Source: Clitopilus passeckerianus (Eukaryota; Basidiomycota; Agaricomycetes; Agaricales; Entolomataceae). From it: a stretch of DNA of 64,000 nucleotides. Position 1 is the stretch's first letter, and each line of letters opens with the position of its first letter. Made by a program: the position numbers and the translations under genes. Below the pieces are notes generated by a model. The model saw only the letters and a list, made by a program, of their open reading frames with translations, made no database searches and was not told the DNA's origin. This document shows positions 19,040-32,400 of the stretch, piece after piece. Location: positions 248,001 through 312,000 of the forward strand of contig CALYLX010000144.1 in assembly GCA_944990035.1 (NCBI GenBank), in the 5' to 3' direction.

Positions 19040-21540
19040 TCCCTCTACCTCGTCTTCCATGATGGTGAGTAGGGAGAATACGGGAACGCCGGCCCGACGG
19101 AATTTCCGTATGAGGTGGTTTGGCTTTGTTTGGTCGCTCCTCCTGTTGTCCTCATCCATCGTCGACTGTCGACTGTTGCAAGTCAATGGGTTTTGTCTGG
19201 TTTTTGTCTCTGTTTAGCTACATGTTTTTGGCGCCCTTGTGCCTCCGCTCAACCTGCTTGCTCTTGACAACGTGACAACCTGATTCTCCAACGACTTCCT
19301 ATGTTTCGCCATCAGCGGCTGAAGGAGTACGGATGGTAGAGAATATACGCCTTCGTTCCATTTCTGAGGCCATTATCGGCCACGGCCCCACTCTTAGCAG
19401 CGCGTCTCCGTTCTTCTTGTTACCGCTGCTACTATGGACGCCAGGCTCCCCGACATCGGCCACGGGTGCAAATGCCTTTGAACGGATGGTTTTGGTTGGT
19501 GGTGCCGAGTCGGTGGGGAGATTAGATATATAACTTTGAGGGAGGAAGAAGGCGAGGAAGGCTGCCAAAGGTAGCTGCTCAGGCCTCAAAGTACGCGATT
19601 TCACGCCAAGTTGATTCCCGATACTGACAATTTTACACAGTGTCCGACCAGGATTCATCAATTCTCGTAACCTGCGCTCGCTCTTGTCCTTTTTGATGGT
19701 CTTTACCTTGCTTACGCACCCTGTAATCAATGGAAGGAGTAGCACCGGCGAACGGATCTCGTCTTACGAACGACCCCGTCGTCATTCGCCTCCCTCCCTC
19801 TCCACCTCGACCATCCCCCGTTCCCCGACCCCAAACCAAGCTAGACTCCACGTACATTCGGCCCTCAGGAATCACCCTCTCGTCCTACTGCCCAGAAGTG
19901 CCTCCTCGCACCTCTATTGAATTGTCCATGGTGAATCCAGAAGATCCACATCCACGTGGAAGCTTTTTAGCCTCGAGGAAGAAGGGAGGAAGGCAGAAGC
20001 TGAACGATGGCAGATATCAGCCAAGGGCTGCCTGGTAGTCCTGGCCTTAGGAGTTGTGGGCGTTCGCTCATGACGAAGAAGATCAGGACACCTACCGCTA
20101 GAAGACAGCTTTCATAATCCTACTGGGAGGGCTATGCCAGCCCCGGAGAAGGAGTCGGAACTAGAAGCATATCGACCAGCTGGATGAAGAGTGCTCGCGC
20201 CCGTTGCGCCATCCTCGCACCTTTTCCCTCCCACACTCCGAAATCTAGGCATACCATTCTTGCCTGCGGCGTCACGCGTCAAGACCTGCCCTTTCGGTAC
20301 CGCCGATACCGTTCCTGTGGCTCGCAACTCCTTGGCCTCCCTCCACCGAGGAAGAACGCTCGCCCAGGATTTCTACTTCAGAATTCAGCCTTGGCGAAAT
20401 GAAGAGACACGACGTATGTGTTTCAGAGATGGCTGTCTCCTGGTATGACGCTAATCATCTTCGTAGTGTATGGCATGGACGCCATGGAAATCCGTCAGCT
20501 CTTCCCACCATATCCTTAACGCCCTCCTGTCAAACGCAGCTCGTCCTGCTCGTTTTCAACCTGCCCACGTCAACACCTTCACCCCGTGGTAGAGACGCAA
20601 CCTCCGGAAACCTGCGGCTATCGGATCAGTCGTGTCCCCTGGTGCTGTACCCGGACGTCTTCACTGACGGAGAAGAGGAGAAAGATGTATAGTTCGGGCT
20701 TGGGTCGGAAGATTTTTTGAAGAAGAGTGGGATGCGACCTTCCCCTCTCGTCTTCTGCCTAGAACGGACCCAAACCCGCAATGCTCACCTACCTTGGCCA
20801 TCGACGACCACGGCCATATTCACAACCTCCGCGACAGTTCATGGATCGCAGAATGATCACAATACCCGGTCCTCCTCAACGCGGTCATCATCTAGCCTTC
20901 GTTGAAATTATGCCCTACTCGAGCCATTCTACCTCTCTATGACTATCGACCAGTCGCAATCCGTTGGCAGAAGGATGGAACATTGGTGCTTGGCGGAGAG
21001 GTTGTATGAAGTGGATACGAAGAAGACATATGGGCTTAGGAGGAGAGATGCGAGCGGAGGAGCTTGGAGGAGGTGTTATCCGGTTCTGGGTGAAGAAACG
21101 GCGACACACGGACAGATTCCTCCTCATACCCTACCTCTCCTCTCCTTTTCCTCATGGACAGTACCCAGACGTATCGTGACCTATGAGAGGATTGGGCTAA
21201 ACGGCTGACTTGGGTGGCTCCGAGGAAGACGACGATGAAGATGAAGAATCCGCCTCTGGTTGTACATTTCTCTTCGTGCACACCTATCCGATCCGCGCTC
21301 TCGCATTTCTGACCATGGACGACGACGGTCTGGCCCAGTTCTCCTGCGATGGAGAGGGAGGAAATCTTACCAGGGAGGATGTTGACGACATTGACGCAGG
21401 AGGGGGACGGCCATTGGGTGTCCACATTCTCACCGCCATTGGACCTCGCATAACGATCCGTACTACATGCCATGGCGTGACCGCCTTCGTTGGAGATACG
21501 ATTATCTTCTGTTGATTGATGATGGCGACATAACATACCG
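19040..21540 (+). repeat. Decayed R1 block (copy c), upstream of BTB-C
   Basis: The R1 hallmark GCCGGCCCGACGG then TTTGGCTTTGTTTGGTC lies at 19090-19136, followed by the same ordered segments as copy b: ACATGTTTTTGGCGCCC (19221), an intron-like stretch ending ACACAG (19640), and an exon-like VYGMDAMEIRQLFPP stretch after an intron-like TCGTAG (20466). Two minus-strand hydrophobic stretches lie near 20060 and 21230 (FFIFIVVFLGA). Frames are interrupted and no complete gene can be built. Confidence 0.45.
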
Positions 21541-21715
21541 TTCCTGTTATCCTATCCTATCCCATCCTCCCTTCAATGTACATCGTCCGCCATTGCCTGC
21601 CCTATAATGATATAATACTTTGGTCATGGCTTCTATGACTGTTTACGAGCACTTTCTGGTACATTAAACACCATCTTGGTCTGGCGCCTATCACCAGCGT
21701 CTCCTTTCAACGGAT

Positions 21716-21780
21716 CTCGTGGCCGCCACCACACCCCAAAATGACACGAGGCGAGCTCAACAGCTTTTGCACTCAAACGA
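21716..21780 (+). promoter_or_regulatory. Conserved dyad element upstream of BTB-C
   Basis: A left arm CTCGTGGCCGC (21716-21726) and a right arm ATGACACGAG (21741-21750) form a partial inverted repeat. The conserved run GCGAGCTCAACAGCTTTTGC follows. The element ends 44 nt before the ATG at 21824. The same arrangement precedes BTB-D and BTB-E. Confidence 0.6.
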
Positions 21781-21823
21781 CGACCACCATATCGTGCATT
21801 CTACCAACTACAAGAAGACCACA

Positions 21824-23679
21824 ATGAAAACTACGCAAGACGTAGCCGGTTCCCAGCCAGGTTACTCTGAGGAATGTGAGTTCTTTCGCAAATCTATTAT
21901 AAAGATCCGTGCTCAGATGCGATTCAGTCAATGCAGAGGACGCAGAAGTCACCTATTCTTCATCCGATGGTGTCCTCTTCCGTATCCATGCAATCTACCT
22001 GAAAGTCCATACGGAAGGTTTAGCGCCGCCAGCTGAATCATCATTGGATGAAGTCGCCCCCTTGACCGAGCCTGCATCAGTCCTTGAGATTCTGTTTAGG
22101 TTCATCTATCCTCGTCGTCAACCAGACCTTGAGAATACCGAGTTAATCAAATTTGAAACATTAAAACACCTTGCGGAGGCAGCTGAGAAATACCAGGTGT
22201 ATCCAGCCATGTATGCTTGCTCTCTGCAAATGCGGTACGCCCTTCGTTTTACTTGTTGGCAAAGAATCAATCCGTACTCACATTGTCATTGGACTTCGAA
22301 GCGCGACACTTCCGAACCATGCGGCAGCTATCCTCGGATACGCCTTAAAACATGATTATCGGACATTAGCTGCCGAGGCCGCCCCACTATCTCTAGGCTG
22401 CCCATCTGCTGAGGTCTTGAGCAGTATACCTACCAATTTTTATACCGAGTGGGTTAGTAACTAGTTTTACGTTGTTTTCTTTCCTATCAGTTCAAACTAA
22501 CAAACTACCCACTCAGCTTTCATATTCTGACAGATGGCGACAAGTTCAGAAACTGGCACTTACCAAACTTCTTCCTTACGGCTCCAACCTTCACAGAGAA
22601 ATTGTTTCCAGGATCGCAGAAAGTCCCGCCGCTCTGCATAATCTGAATAATGTTTTCGGCCCTGGAGATTCGGCTTGGAAGGCTGAAGTTAAAGCCGTTA
22701 TCTGTGGGCAAGCGCCAACTAAGCTTGATTTCGTTGCGAAGGAATCAAAAAGCGACACCGACCCAGTCAGCGCAGTTCCAGTGGCCTTTGGCGACTTAAC
22801 TATTCAGTGCTCCGACGGTATGCAGCTCCGTGTTGACCGTGCAATACTGAAAGCATGCGCTACTGGCCTGGCAGCTCTTTTTGCGAATGGGATCTTTGCA
22901 CGTGTCACAGAGCTCTCTGCGACCATGCTCCGACTTTTGCAGTACATTCAACCTCGTAGCCAGCCAGACCTTGGAGTTCTTGGATTCGAATCGCTGCTAG
23001 ACCTGGCAAATGCTGCGGAGATGTACAACGTCTACCAAGGCATGCAAGTGTGTAAAATATTCATGAAGTAGGTGGAAGGCTTAACATTGTCTACAAAATG
23101 CTGAGGCGGGGCTTAGGAAATTGTGCTCGTCTACATTTACCCGCTCGTCGATGGCTGCGGACGCCTTTCTATATGCAGCCCGTTGGAGGTACGTTGATGT
23201 ACTTGACGTAATTGCCCCCCGGACGCTTTACCTGTCGTTGGAGGATGCATCTGGAACGATGCCTGCGTATATTTTTAAACCATGGGTAAGCAAATTCGAA
23301 GCTCGTGGAGCAAGATTGTTTCTTAACAATGAGGCAGGTCAGATACCGTGAACAGTGGCAAGAAATTCGCCAGGACACTGTAAAGCGATTGGTTCGCTAC
23401 TGCGCCGAAATGAAGGACTGTTCTCACTACGGAAACCACGAGCATGGAAACCGCCATTGCCGGGTCTTCTTTTCAGAATATGCATACCCAATCGCAGATA
23501 AATTACTCGACTCAAATGGCCTTCAAGAGTTAAGCGATAAACATATTCAAGAGATCTTTCCTGGCGGTATTCCGCCATCCTGTTATAGTGGTCGAGCTGA
23601 TATGGGGAGGTGTCGCGCGGACGCAAGTAGCGCCATTGAGGTCATAGAACCAATTAGTACATTCATAGAGCCCAATTAA
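21824..23679 (+). CDS. Double BTB/POZ domain protein (BTB-C), intact
   Basis: Six exons: 21824-21875, 21928-22234, 22302-22452, 22517-23067, 23117-23285 and 23338-23679, giving 523 aa, all in frame. Domain order is as in BTB-A: BTB 1 (DGVLFRIHAIYLKVHTEGL ... AAEKYQVYPAMYACSLQMR), post-BTB helices (ALKHDYRTLAAEAAPLSL), linker, BTB 2 (GDLTIQCSDGMQLRVDRA ... AAEMYNVYQGMQVCKIFMK), second post-BTB helices, and a Cys/His-containing tail (CSHYGNHEHGNRHC). The likely role is a CUL3-type adaptor or a dimerising regulator. BTB-C is the most divergent of the four intact copies, and exon 5 is 18 nt longer than in BTB-A. It is the first of three same-direction R1 plus BTB units. Confidence 0.87.
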
Positions 23680-23952
23680 AGAGCAGTCATTGGAAGATGT
23701 TCGTATATTGTAGCTAATTACAGTGATATTCAAGATATCTTCCGGGAAATTTGGGGTACAGAGATAATCTAAGATGTCCTTTTCGCTACTAATGCCCGTT
23801 GAAAGGATGGTATGCTCCTTATCCTAAGTCCATACCGGCGGTATGAAGACCAACGATGCCAAAAGATCGTTTGGTGTACCATATGAAATCTTTTGAACGA
23901 TAAGTCATAGATATGTTAAGGTTCTCAAGTAATCACCGGAAACCACTTTACT

Positions 23953-24400
23953 ATGCTTAAGTTGGGTGGTATTCTCTCAACAAAGCTCGCGCCGGATAGC
24001 GTTTCCCTACTACTACACCACAAATACGACCCTCCCACTGAGATGAATGGACTCATCCCAGCGAGCAAGTCCTCCAACTCGCAGTCGACTGCTTCAACGG
24101 CAACACGCCGAGCCTTACATACACAAATGCACAGATCCAAGTTCGGCCTACGAAGGCGGGACCGTCATATCAAAACTGCTATTCCCTCGTTACTCCCTAC
24201 ATCGGTACACACGGTCGATCAACGTTAACAACGGGCCTGTCTGGTAGAAGACAGCTGCTACCACGTCGACTGGACGGGGCCTCACGCATCTGAGTGCGGC
24301 GATAATTTCGTTGAATACGGTACCACTCAGCCGCCTGAGTTCAATAAACCTTGTTCCAGCTCTGGTTTATGTACGAAAGCGGATGATAGTATGAAATTCA
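23953..24400 (+). pseudogene. Remnant of the ectodomain of a TM-1-like membrane protein
   Basis: Broken frames match the N-terminal domain of the protein encoded at 45716-46896. LAVDCFNGNTPSL matches IAFDSFNGNSAEP; AEPYIHKCTDPSSAYEGGT matches AEPYVYKCSGSSAPYKGGT; CYHVDWTG is identical; and FNKPCSSSGLCTKADDS matches FNTPCCDSEFCTKADSS. At least two frame changes separate these pieces, and no transmembrane segment or C-terminal exon follows. It sits between BTB-C and the next repeat block, probably left by a duplication. Confidence 0.7.
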
Positions 24401-24589
24401 GAGTCTAGACCGAGGGATAGAGCCTTGGCTTGGAGTAATCATGGAGGTTCGGCGGGGTATGTTGGGCCGGTGAGTGATATAATCTTGCTCTGGGAATTTC
24501 ATGAATTATATCATCGAATTATTTAATAAATATGGCGTCCGAAGGGTCCTCTTGATGATGTAGTAGCAAATCAGTATTTGAATTTCGAG

Positions 24590-27350
24590 GGTGGCCAACC
24601 AAGGAGGATTGGAGCGGAGATCCAAACATTTCTGGCGAATTTTTCTCCTTTGATCTTGACCACGACCTTCGGTTCATCCGTCTCTACATCAATTCATTTG
24701 CTCTCAATCGAATGTTTCTACTCTACCTAGTAGCTTCAACCTGTTCAATGTAGAATCTGCCACCATGAGAGCTGCAGTTGTGCTACAAATCCTCAAGCTT
24801 GCACGCCGCAGAGGAACATCTGAGGACTGCCACCAACGACCTTTCCAATAAACGAAGCCGACCCCGCCATATCACGGGCCTGATATTTGGCGATCAAGCA
24901 GACACAGATGGAAGCAGATGAATAAAATATGCGCCACATACCCCATCACTTTGGATCTGGTCAACAAAGATTCTTTCTAAGGTCGTCGGCATATCCCTCT
25001 CTTCCACCCACCTCAGCTCAAGAAGATGCCGAAAACAGAAAGCCTTGTCCATATCCCCCATTCCCATCAGTTATTGTTGCCCAAACGTGACCTTGGGAGA
25101 TCATCGATCATCGATCATCACCCGAACTGTCCTTTCCTTTCTGCTTCCTGGCTTCTGAGGCACAAGAGGACGATTCTTCGTATTCAGTGCTAATGACGCC
25201 ATGGCACGGAATACAGAACTTCTACCTCTCTCCGCCCCTCCCTTCATCTTCCTCCGTATACGGAGACGACGATTGAACCTTACACGCCTCCCAACCAGTC
25301 GCCACGGCTCGGAATTCACCTAGTGCTACCGTTCGTCCACTGCCTATTTCCAAGCTGCGCACCTACGTGGAGATAGATTGGGGAATCAGGTGTTGCACCG
25401 TCTGGCCACCTTTGACTAGTCCCCACGGCGCCCGTCAGAGAGATCCAACTAGAGGGGAGAGGGTTGCGTGTGGGATGCAAGGGCTGGGTGGTCTGGCGGC
25501 GGGTTCGGGCTCGGGAGTATTCGCTGACGACGGCGAAGGGTATGACGCCTGATTTATGATGGAGGGTGAAGGAGATGCGGAAGAAAGATGGATGGTCAGA
25601 GCCACGACCGCGACGAAGAAGAGCGGGATGGTCATGTCAACTCCAACTAAGATGGCCATGGTCTCAATTCCTGCCATCTTCGCCCGAGTTCTACGTCGTC
25701 ACCATAAACGGAATCGGAACCACAACTTGGCAGCATATTGACGAGCTACATGAACTACGTTCAGGGCTGTTCAGGGTTGTAGCTCCATCTTTGCATCTCG
25801 AACCCCCAAACGTGGCCTTGGCGCACCTTTGTGTACCGAGGTGTCAAGACCTCCATTTCCCCACCGGCGACACTACAGCTTTTGGCTCACAGTTCGGTAC
25901 CCTTGCTGTGCCCAAAATGAACGCCCACACAGCATATATGCTCGTTCGATCCATTCTCAAATAAAGCTTCGGCGAAGTGGAGGAATATGACGTATGTGCT
26001 TTGGACCACTTTTTCCCGATACGAAGCTGATTATCTGTTGTAGTATTCAACGTGGATTTTGAGGAGATCCAGAAGTTCCCGCCAGCCTGGTCATTGTCGT
26101 CCTTCTTCTCACATTCGGCTCTTCCTACTCGCTCTTGACACGAACGTCTCGATATCTCCAGCCAGAGATGCAGCTACTGGGAAAGCTGTAGCTGGAGCAT
26201 CGCTCCTCGTCGCCGTCAGATCATGATGCTGCATCCCTGGAGGGGAGGAGCGAAAAGCGGGTACGCTCCTGGCGGGAGGGCTCTGAGCAAGAAGTCGAGG
26301 AATTTCCCTCTCTTCTTAACCTCATCCTTGGTGGGAACGGCCACAAACCCTCCAAAGGAGAGGAGAGGAGCTTGGGGACAGAGGGCATCCGATCCTGGAT
26401 TAAGAGACGATGAAGAACGCACGGATTGGTTTTCTTCGCGGCCCTCACCAACCCCTACTTCCCCCACGGCCCACACGAGATTGCCACACGTCCCACCCTT
26501 GCTTTCCGCTTTACAGCCTCGTTTTCAAGCGGAACATCCAGCTTTGACTGGGTCGGAATTCGGCATATGAGCTGATCAGCATGCCGCGTCCTCGTGGGGG
26601 GCCTATGGCTGGCGAACGGTAGCCTATACGGATGGGCCATACGGACAGTACCAGGACCTGTGGTGACCGGCATTGATTGAGGAGAGGGGTAGACGGTTGC
26701 GGTTGGAAAGCGTCATCCATTCCAAGCTCATGTACTTCTGGCCATGCACGACAACGGCTTGACTCTCTTCTCACTGGCAGGCTAGGTGATAAAAGAAGGT
26801 TAAGACGAGGCTGAGGGATGGTAACGAAACGAGGCGTGGCAGGGCCTTGGCTGATTGGGACGCTTGGTGGTGGTTTGGCCGATGGAGAAGCAGAAGGAGA
26901 AGGAGGAAAGCAGGGACGTGGAGGATGAAGCCAATGGACGGGTGGAAGGCGATAACGGGGATGTGGAGGAAGAGAAGATGCCAACGACCCAGCCCCTGTG
27001 TAACGGAGGAGGTTGACAGCAACCCAGTATCCAGCTATCGCACCCTCACGCAAATTCGGAATACGGAATTTCGCCTGTCCACGCTCCTTATCACTTAATG
27101 AAGGTGAAACGACAGTGGTTAACATCGAGCTCACCCCTGCTTGGCACATTCCGAACCCACACCTTCGCCTTTTCACCGAGGCCTGACGCAAGATGGAACC
27201 AGCCTGAACTCCAAAGTCCTCCACCGAAACCTTTTCTTCGTCTGTACCATCCTGCCAAGAACCGACCTGGCGTCCCTTCTAGCCCGTGCCGTAGAGGGCG
27301 ACTGACAAATTAAGAAAGGATGACGAATGAGGCTTACGTGACACGTACAA
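24590..27350 (+). repeat. Decayed repeat block upstream of BTB-D (R2-like start, R1-like body)
   Basis: It begins with GGATTGGAGCGGAGATCCAA (24610), the start motif of the R2 blocks near 49470, 54730 and 59790. Further along it has R1-like features: an acidic GACGAAGAAGAG stretch with a minus-strand hydrophobic reading (IPLFFVAVVAL at about 25620) and an intron-like stretch at 25993-26043 followed by an exon-like VFNVDFEEIQKFPPAW. No complete gene is supported on either strand. Confidence 0.4.
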
Positions 27351-27599
27351 CATTACGTTGGTGCCGCTGGAAATACATCTGTCTTCTCGAGATCCTCTGG
27401 CTCTCCATGGCTAGAGAACCTAGCGTTTCCCTCTCCTTTCCCCAGTGTGTATTGTCTCTCTTTGGCCTCCCCCTACAATAGTGTTATCCTTGGTCACGCT
27501 TTATATGACTATTTATGAGCATGTATACAGCCATATTTTATGACTTTGCGGCACTGTTCGTCTGGCGCTTATCACCAGCGCCTCTGACGTTTGAGGGAT

Positions 27600-27660
27600 C
27601 TCGTGGTCGTCGTGCCCACAAAACGACACGAGGCTTGCTCAACAGCTTTTGCAATCAAAC
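27600..27660 (+). promoter_or_regulatory. Conserved dyad element upstream of BTB-D
   Basis: A left arm CTCGTGGTCGT (27600-27610) and a right arm ACGACACGAG (27623-27632) are near-perfect inverted repeats separated by 12 nt. CTCAACAGCTTTTGCAATCA follows. The element ends 78 nt before the ATG at 27738. Confidence 0.65.
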
Positions 27661-27737
27661 CTCCACCATATCGCGCGTCAGAGGGGCCGGTCACCGGTCT
27701 ACATATCGTGCATCCTCTTGACTTCAAGACGAATTCA

Positions 27738-29533
27738 ATGGAACCTACCCAAGACGTAGCCCATTCTCAACCACGTTACTCTGACGAATGTGAGCTATTC
27801 GCAGGATTACCACGTTTGACCACCACTCATCGATCATCTTTCATCCTCCGATTCAGTCAACGCAGTGGATGCAGAGGTCACTTACGAGTCCTCCGATGGA
27901 GTTAGATTTCGTATTCATGCCGTTTATCTCAAAGCCCACGCCGGGGTCTTGGCTCCGATTCCTGGATCGACGTTTGACGAGGTCGTCCCTCTGGTCGAAC
28001 CAGCCTCGGTTCTGGAGATGCTGTTCAGGTTCATATATCCAAGACGGCAGCTGGATCTTGAGACATCGCTTGAGTTCGAAGTTCTGAAGGATCTGGCAGA
28101 GGTAGCCGAAAAGTATCAGGTTTATCCGGCAATCTACGCCTCGTATCTCCAGATGAGGTACGTTATGTCGTTCTGCACACCATAGTATTCTAACGTTGTG
28201 TGCAATGTAGGGCTACACTCCCTAACCATGCCCTCGACATATTGGCCTACGGTCTCAAGCACGATTACAGTGACATCGTCAACGAGGCTGGTCCGCTTGT
28301 TCTTGATGAACCGACATGGCATATCTTGAGAGTGATCCCAACTGAGTATCACGAGGCATGGGTAAGTCAAATTGGATTCAGGAACGCTCCGTGTGCTAAA
28401 ACCCGAAGCAGCTAAAGTATTATCATCAATGGCGGGAAGTACAGAAGCGGGCATTCACAACACATCTGACTATTAGGGTTGTCCAAAATCCAACTATTAT
28501 TTCTCGAGCCGCAAGTGGACTTCTAGCCATGTACCAACTTGATAAGACATTTGGAAGCGAAAGCTCCAGTTGGCGGTCACCGATTGAGGCTGACATACAA
28601 AATATCACTCCGCTGGCGCAATCTATGGGGAACGCACCGAATGAATTGTCGGGTCTGCCTCTCGACTTGAAGGACCATGGCACTACTCTGATAGAGTGCG
28701 GAGACGACATTCAGCTTCATGCGAACAGCGAAACACTTAAGGCCTGCGGACCTGGCTTTATAGCTCTCGTTTCCGAAGATAGCAACATCTGTGTCCCAGA
28801 GAATTCATCTACCATTCTCCTCCTTTTGCGCTTCATTCATCCGGTGCGGTCGCCAGACCTCTCTGCGCTCCCGTTCGACGAGCTCAGCAGGCTGGCATAC
28901 GCAGCGGAGAAATACTCTGTATTCCAAGCCATGCAAATTTGCAAGGTATTCATGAAGTAAGTGAACAAATAATGTCGCTGCCTAAGGAAACGAGCATGAT
29001 TTGTGAATCTAGGAGAACACTTCCTTCTAACCCAGCCGAGATATTCTCGTATGGTGCCAGGTATGGGTACATCGACATCTTGGACGAATCTGCGCCATTG
29101 GTCCTTCATATGTCACTCGACGACATGGCATGCCTTTCTCCCACTCTTTTCATAGCATGGGTCAGCTTCCTACATCTACTGTTCATGGATTCACTTGTTA
29201 ATTGTGGAACAGGCTCGATATTATCAGAAGTGGCAGGACATCTGCCGTGAAATCATTCTGAAGTTAACAAACTATGGATGGTGCAATGGAGCACGAACCT
29301 GCTCGTCGCCTAAGTGCGGTTCTAAATTGGGTGCATGTTCCTGCCGCACCATATTCTCTATACATACCCACCCAGTTATTGTAAAACTTCTGGGTGGTCC
29401 TCAGTGTCTTGGAGACGTTGGTTCTCTATTCGAGGCACCATGTGGATCATCGGCGGACATATTCAGGGAATGTCGGCTCGCCGTTGAAGATAGAATTAGA
29501 GCTATGCCGTCCTTGAGCACATTCATGATATAG
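27738..29533 (+). CDS. Double BTB/POZ domain protein (BTB-D), intact
   Basis: Six exons: 27738-27789, 27857-28157, 28211-28361, 28412-28956, 29013-29160 and 29213-29533, giving 505 aa, all in frame. BTB 1 carries DGVRFRIHAVYLKAHAGVL and ends AEKYQVYPAIYASYLQMR. BTB 2 carries GTTLIECGDDIQLHANSETL and ends AAEKYSVFQAMQICKVFMK. Both are followed by helical segments (ALEKH-like GLKHDYSDIVNEAGPLVL; ARYGYIDILDESAPLVL). The tail has six clustered cysteines (CSSPKCGSKLGACSC) that might bind zinc. It is most similar to BTB-E and BTB-A (PIPGSTFDEVV and PIPESTFDEVV). The expected role is a CUL3-type substrate adaptor. Confidence 0.87.
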
Positions 29534-29925
29534 CTCTAGTATTAGAGCTGGATCCCTTAACGTAGCAAAATAATTCGTCTTTCCATTTTCTTAGGGTCAA
29601 GTTTGATTTTGAATTGAAAACCATTTAGCTACGTGCAGACTCGTCGTCTGTTTCCTCCAAAATTGATATGCAGGAATCAGATTCCTGTCTAGCAATGCTC
29701 TGGACGTAGAGTCCCACAGCCAGAGCGTGGTTCACCTGAAACCCCTTACCTTTGCTGGCATCCACATTTTCACGCCGTTCAATATACTGTAGTCTGATTC
29801 AGTGGACTAGACTTTAAGTTGGTAACGATCGCACGCGGAGGAGGCTCAGGTCGTGTTCGACCCTGTCAAGAAGTATCTCCAGTGACCATGGAGTAATACA
29901 GTAATCTGAGCTGGAGAGCTGTCAG
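29534..29925. other. Intergenic, no gene seen
   Basis: This is the 3' flank of BTB-D, with no open frame, motif or repeat that I could support. Confidence 0.4.
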
Positions 29926-32400
29926 TGACTTCTTCGATGTGCCTCAACTCTTTGGGTTAGATTCGCCTTCGTACTTCATGCATAGTGTTGTGACAAAGGG
30001 GAGATGCGGCAGTGCCGGCCCGACCACATTTGCCCAGCGTATAGTTTGGCTTTGTTTGCGTTTCAATTCTTGCACTCTCCTACTCCCGACTCTTCCGTGT
30101 CTTCTGGCCTGAAAGACATCTACGAACAAGGCAACGAAACCCAAGGATCCTTGCAAGAGATCTATTTGACAATGGATACCTCTTTGTAGCGAGGTTTACC
30201 TGACATCTTCGCCAATGTTGTTGCAATTATTTATTCTTGCCTGATTTCTTTACCGCTTGGCTCTTTGGTATGACAGTTGATTTCTTTCGCCGTTCGGTTG
30301 AGCTCATGGGTTTGGAGGACAGTAAATCACGGGAGTAGCGTGAAAGCCTCAGAATCCTTCGCTACCTTCCCCGGTGCTTCCCTTTGTGGCCTCACAGACA
30401 GCCTAACTCACTGTTGACGACGCAAATCTACGACAATCCTCCCTTGCACCTACCGAAAGCAAATGGGGGGTTCTTTTCCCATCGTTGCCCCAATTTCCAC
30501 TGTCGATCCGTTTCTAGAATATATTCCAATATGCTTCTTTCCTCCTCACGTCACCGTTGGTGGGGATGTGTTTCAATAGGAGGTGCATATTGACGGGCAG
30601 CGCCGGTGACAAAGAAGGCTAGGGGTAGCCATGGAGGATGTGTGAGAGGAGGCCGAGAGGCGATTGGCGAGGATCATGGAAAAGGCGAAGACCGACGAGC
30701 TGGTTGAACAACAATGTGAACCGTAAAACCTTCTTCACGTCTCCTCCCCTCAAACCTCCAAAACCTTCACGCCTCTTCCTTCCCTGCGGCATCAAGATCT
30801 CGCTTCTTTTCACCGCCGATACTGCATATTTTGGCTGAAAAGTCACCACCTTCGCCGCCAAATGTACGCTCGTCGCGGAATGCTGCTCGTCAAGTTTATT
30901 GCCAAGAACAGCTTGGAAAAGTAAACAAAGACACGTGGTGTAAGTCCCTCAGACGACTTCCTCCGGAATATGACGCTGAATATCTTCCTTAGTATACGAC
31001 CTCAACTATGGAAAATCCGGTACTCTTCGCCAGCTAGATGGTTACCAGCCTCTCCGAAAATCTTCTCGTCCCGCTTAGTTCTCAACACCAGTCGTCTCAA
31101 CACCTTCGGTCCGAGGCGCAGCCATTGGGAAACCTGTGGCTAGAGAATCGCTCGTAGTCGCCTGGGTAGCTGGAGAGGAGAGAAGAGCGGTGCAAGGCAG
31201 CGAGCAAGAAGAGCACCACGAACTCCCCTCTCTTCCCCTTTAACGTCTCCCTTCCTCCGAATCATATCCCCGAACCTATCCAAATCTACACTTTCTGGCC
31301 ATGACCACCGATGGCTATAGCCACACCCCACCCTCCATCACCATTCACGAACCATGGAACAAAACGCTACCCATTGATCCTTGATACAGTTACCCACCAT
31401 ATCGTCTCGAAGCCCTCCTACCGGTCCATTACTATCGACGTTCGTTGCGGATGGTGGAATTACCGCGTCCGTCGAGCATCCTACCGTGAAGCTGGTAGAT
31501 GGGCGTATGACCAGTTGGATTCACCTCGTCCGCGGAAGTTTGGAACGCGCCGCCCTTGACGGAGAGGTTCTGTAAAGGCCAGGGGGAGCTGATGGGAAAC
31601 TGGGAAGAGATGCGAGGAGAGGAGAGGGGTTTGGGGGAGGGGTTAAAACGTTCCGCGCGAAGAGTCGATGAAGAACAGACAGATTCCCATGCATGCCGCC
31701 TTCGCCCACCCACCCGTTCTTCACGACCCACACGAAATGATTCACGTCTCATCCTTGCCTCCCACCATACCCACCCACTTTTGAGCTGGAGATGCAGCTT
31801 TCGTCAGGCTGGGCTTCTGTATACGAAGCGGCCAGCATGACGCATTTCTGCTGGCCGGAGACTAGCAAATCGCTTGCGGTCACTTATACGTGTGGGCCAT
31901 ATGGACAACACCCGGCTGTGCCGTGATATATTTTGGGTGGGGGAGAGGGTTGGACGGCTGGGGTTGGACGCCACGAGGAAGACAAAGATGAAGCTGGATA
32001 ATTCGCATCTCCTTTCACTATCTCTTTGTACATCTCTTTGTACGAAGCCATCTATTCCAGGCTCACGCGATTCTGGTCATGGATGACCACATCCAGCCTA
32101 TGATCTCAGGCTAGGCGATGGGGAGAAAGAGAACGTCGAAAATGGTGAAGTAACTAGGCAGGAGAGGCTTTTCGTGTGGAACTGTGGGACGCTTGGTAGA
32201 CAGTTGGGGCAACCATTGACGATGGAGAGGGAAGAATTCAGGAGGTGGAGGATCAGGTGGATCCACGGCCCATGGAAGGCGATGAAGAAAAACGAGACGG
32301 GGAAGGGAGGTACCAACGACGATGAAGATGACAACCCATCCCTCTTCTCCAATCTACCCGTCGACATCTCCTTCGCCCACCAATGCTCCTGAGTCCATTC
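29926..32400 (+). repeat. Decayed R1 block (copy e), upstream of BTB-E
   Basis: It opens with TGACTTCTTCGATGTGCC ... GGGTTAGATTC (29926-29964), a boundary motif also found at about 36150 and 40074. The R1 hallmark GTGCCGGCCCGACCA then GTTTGGCTTTGTTTG follows at 30013-30060. The body has the same order of segments as copies b, c and g, including the exon-like VYDLNYGKSGTLRQ after an intron-like TTAG (30993). No intact gene is supported. Confidence 0.45.
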
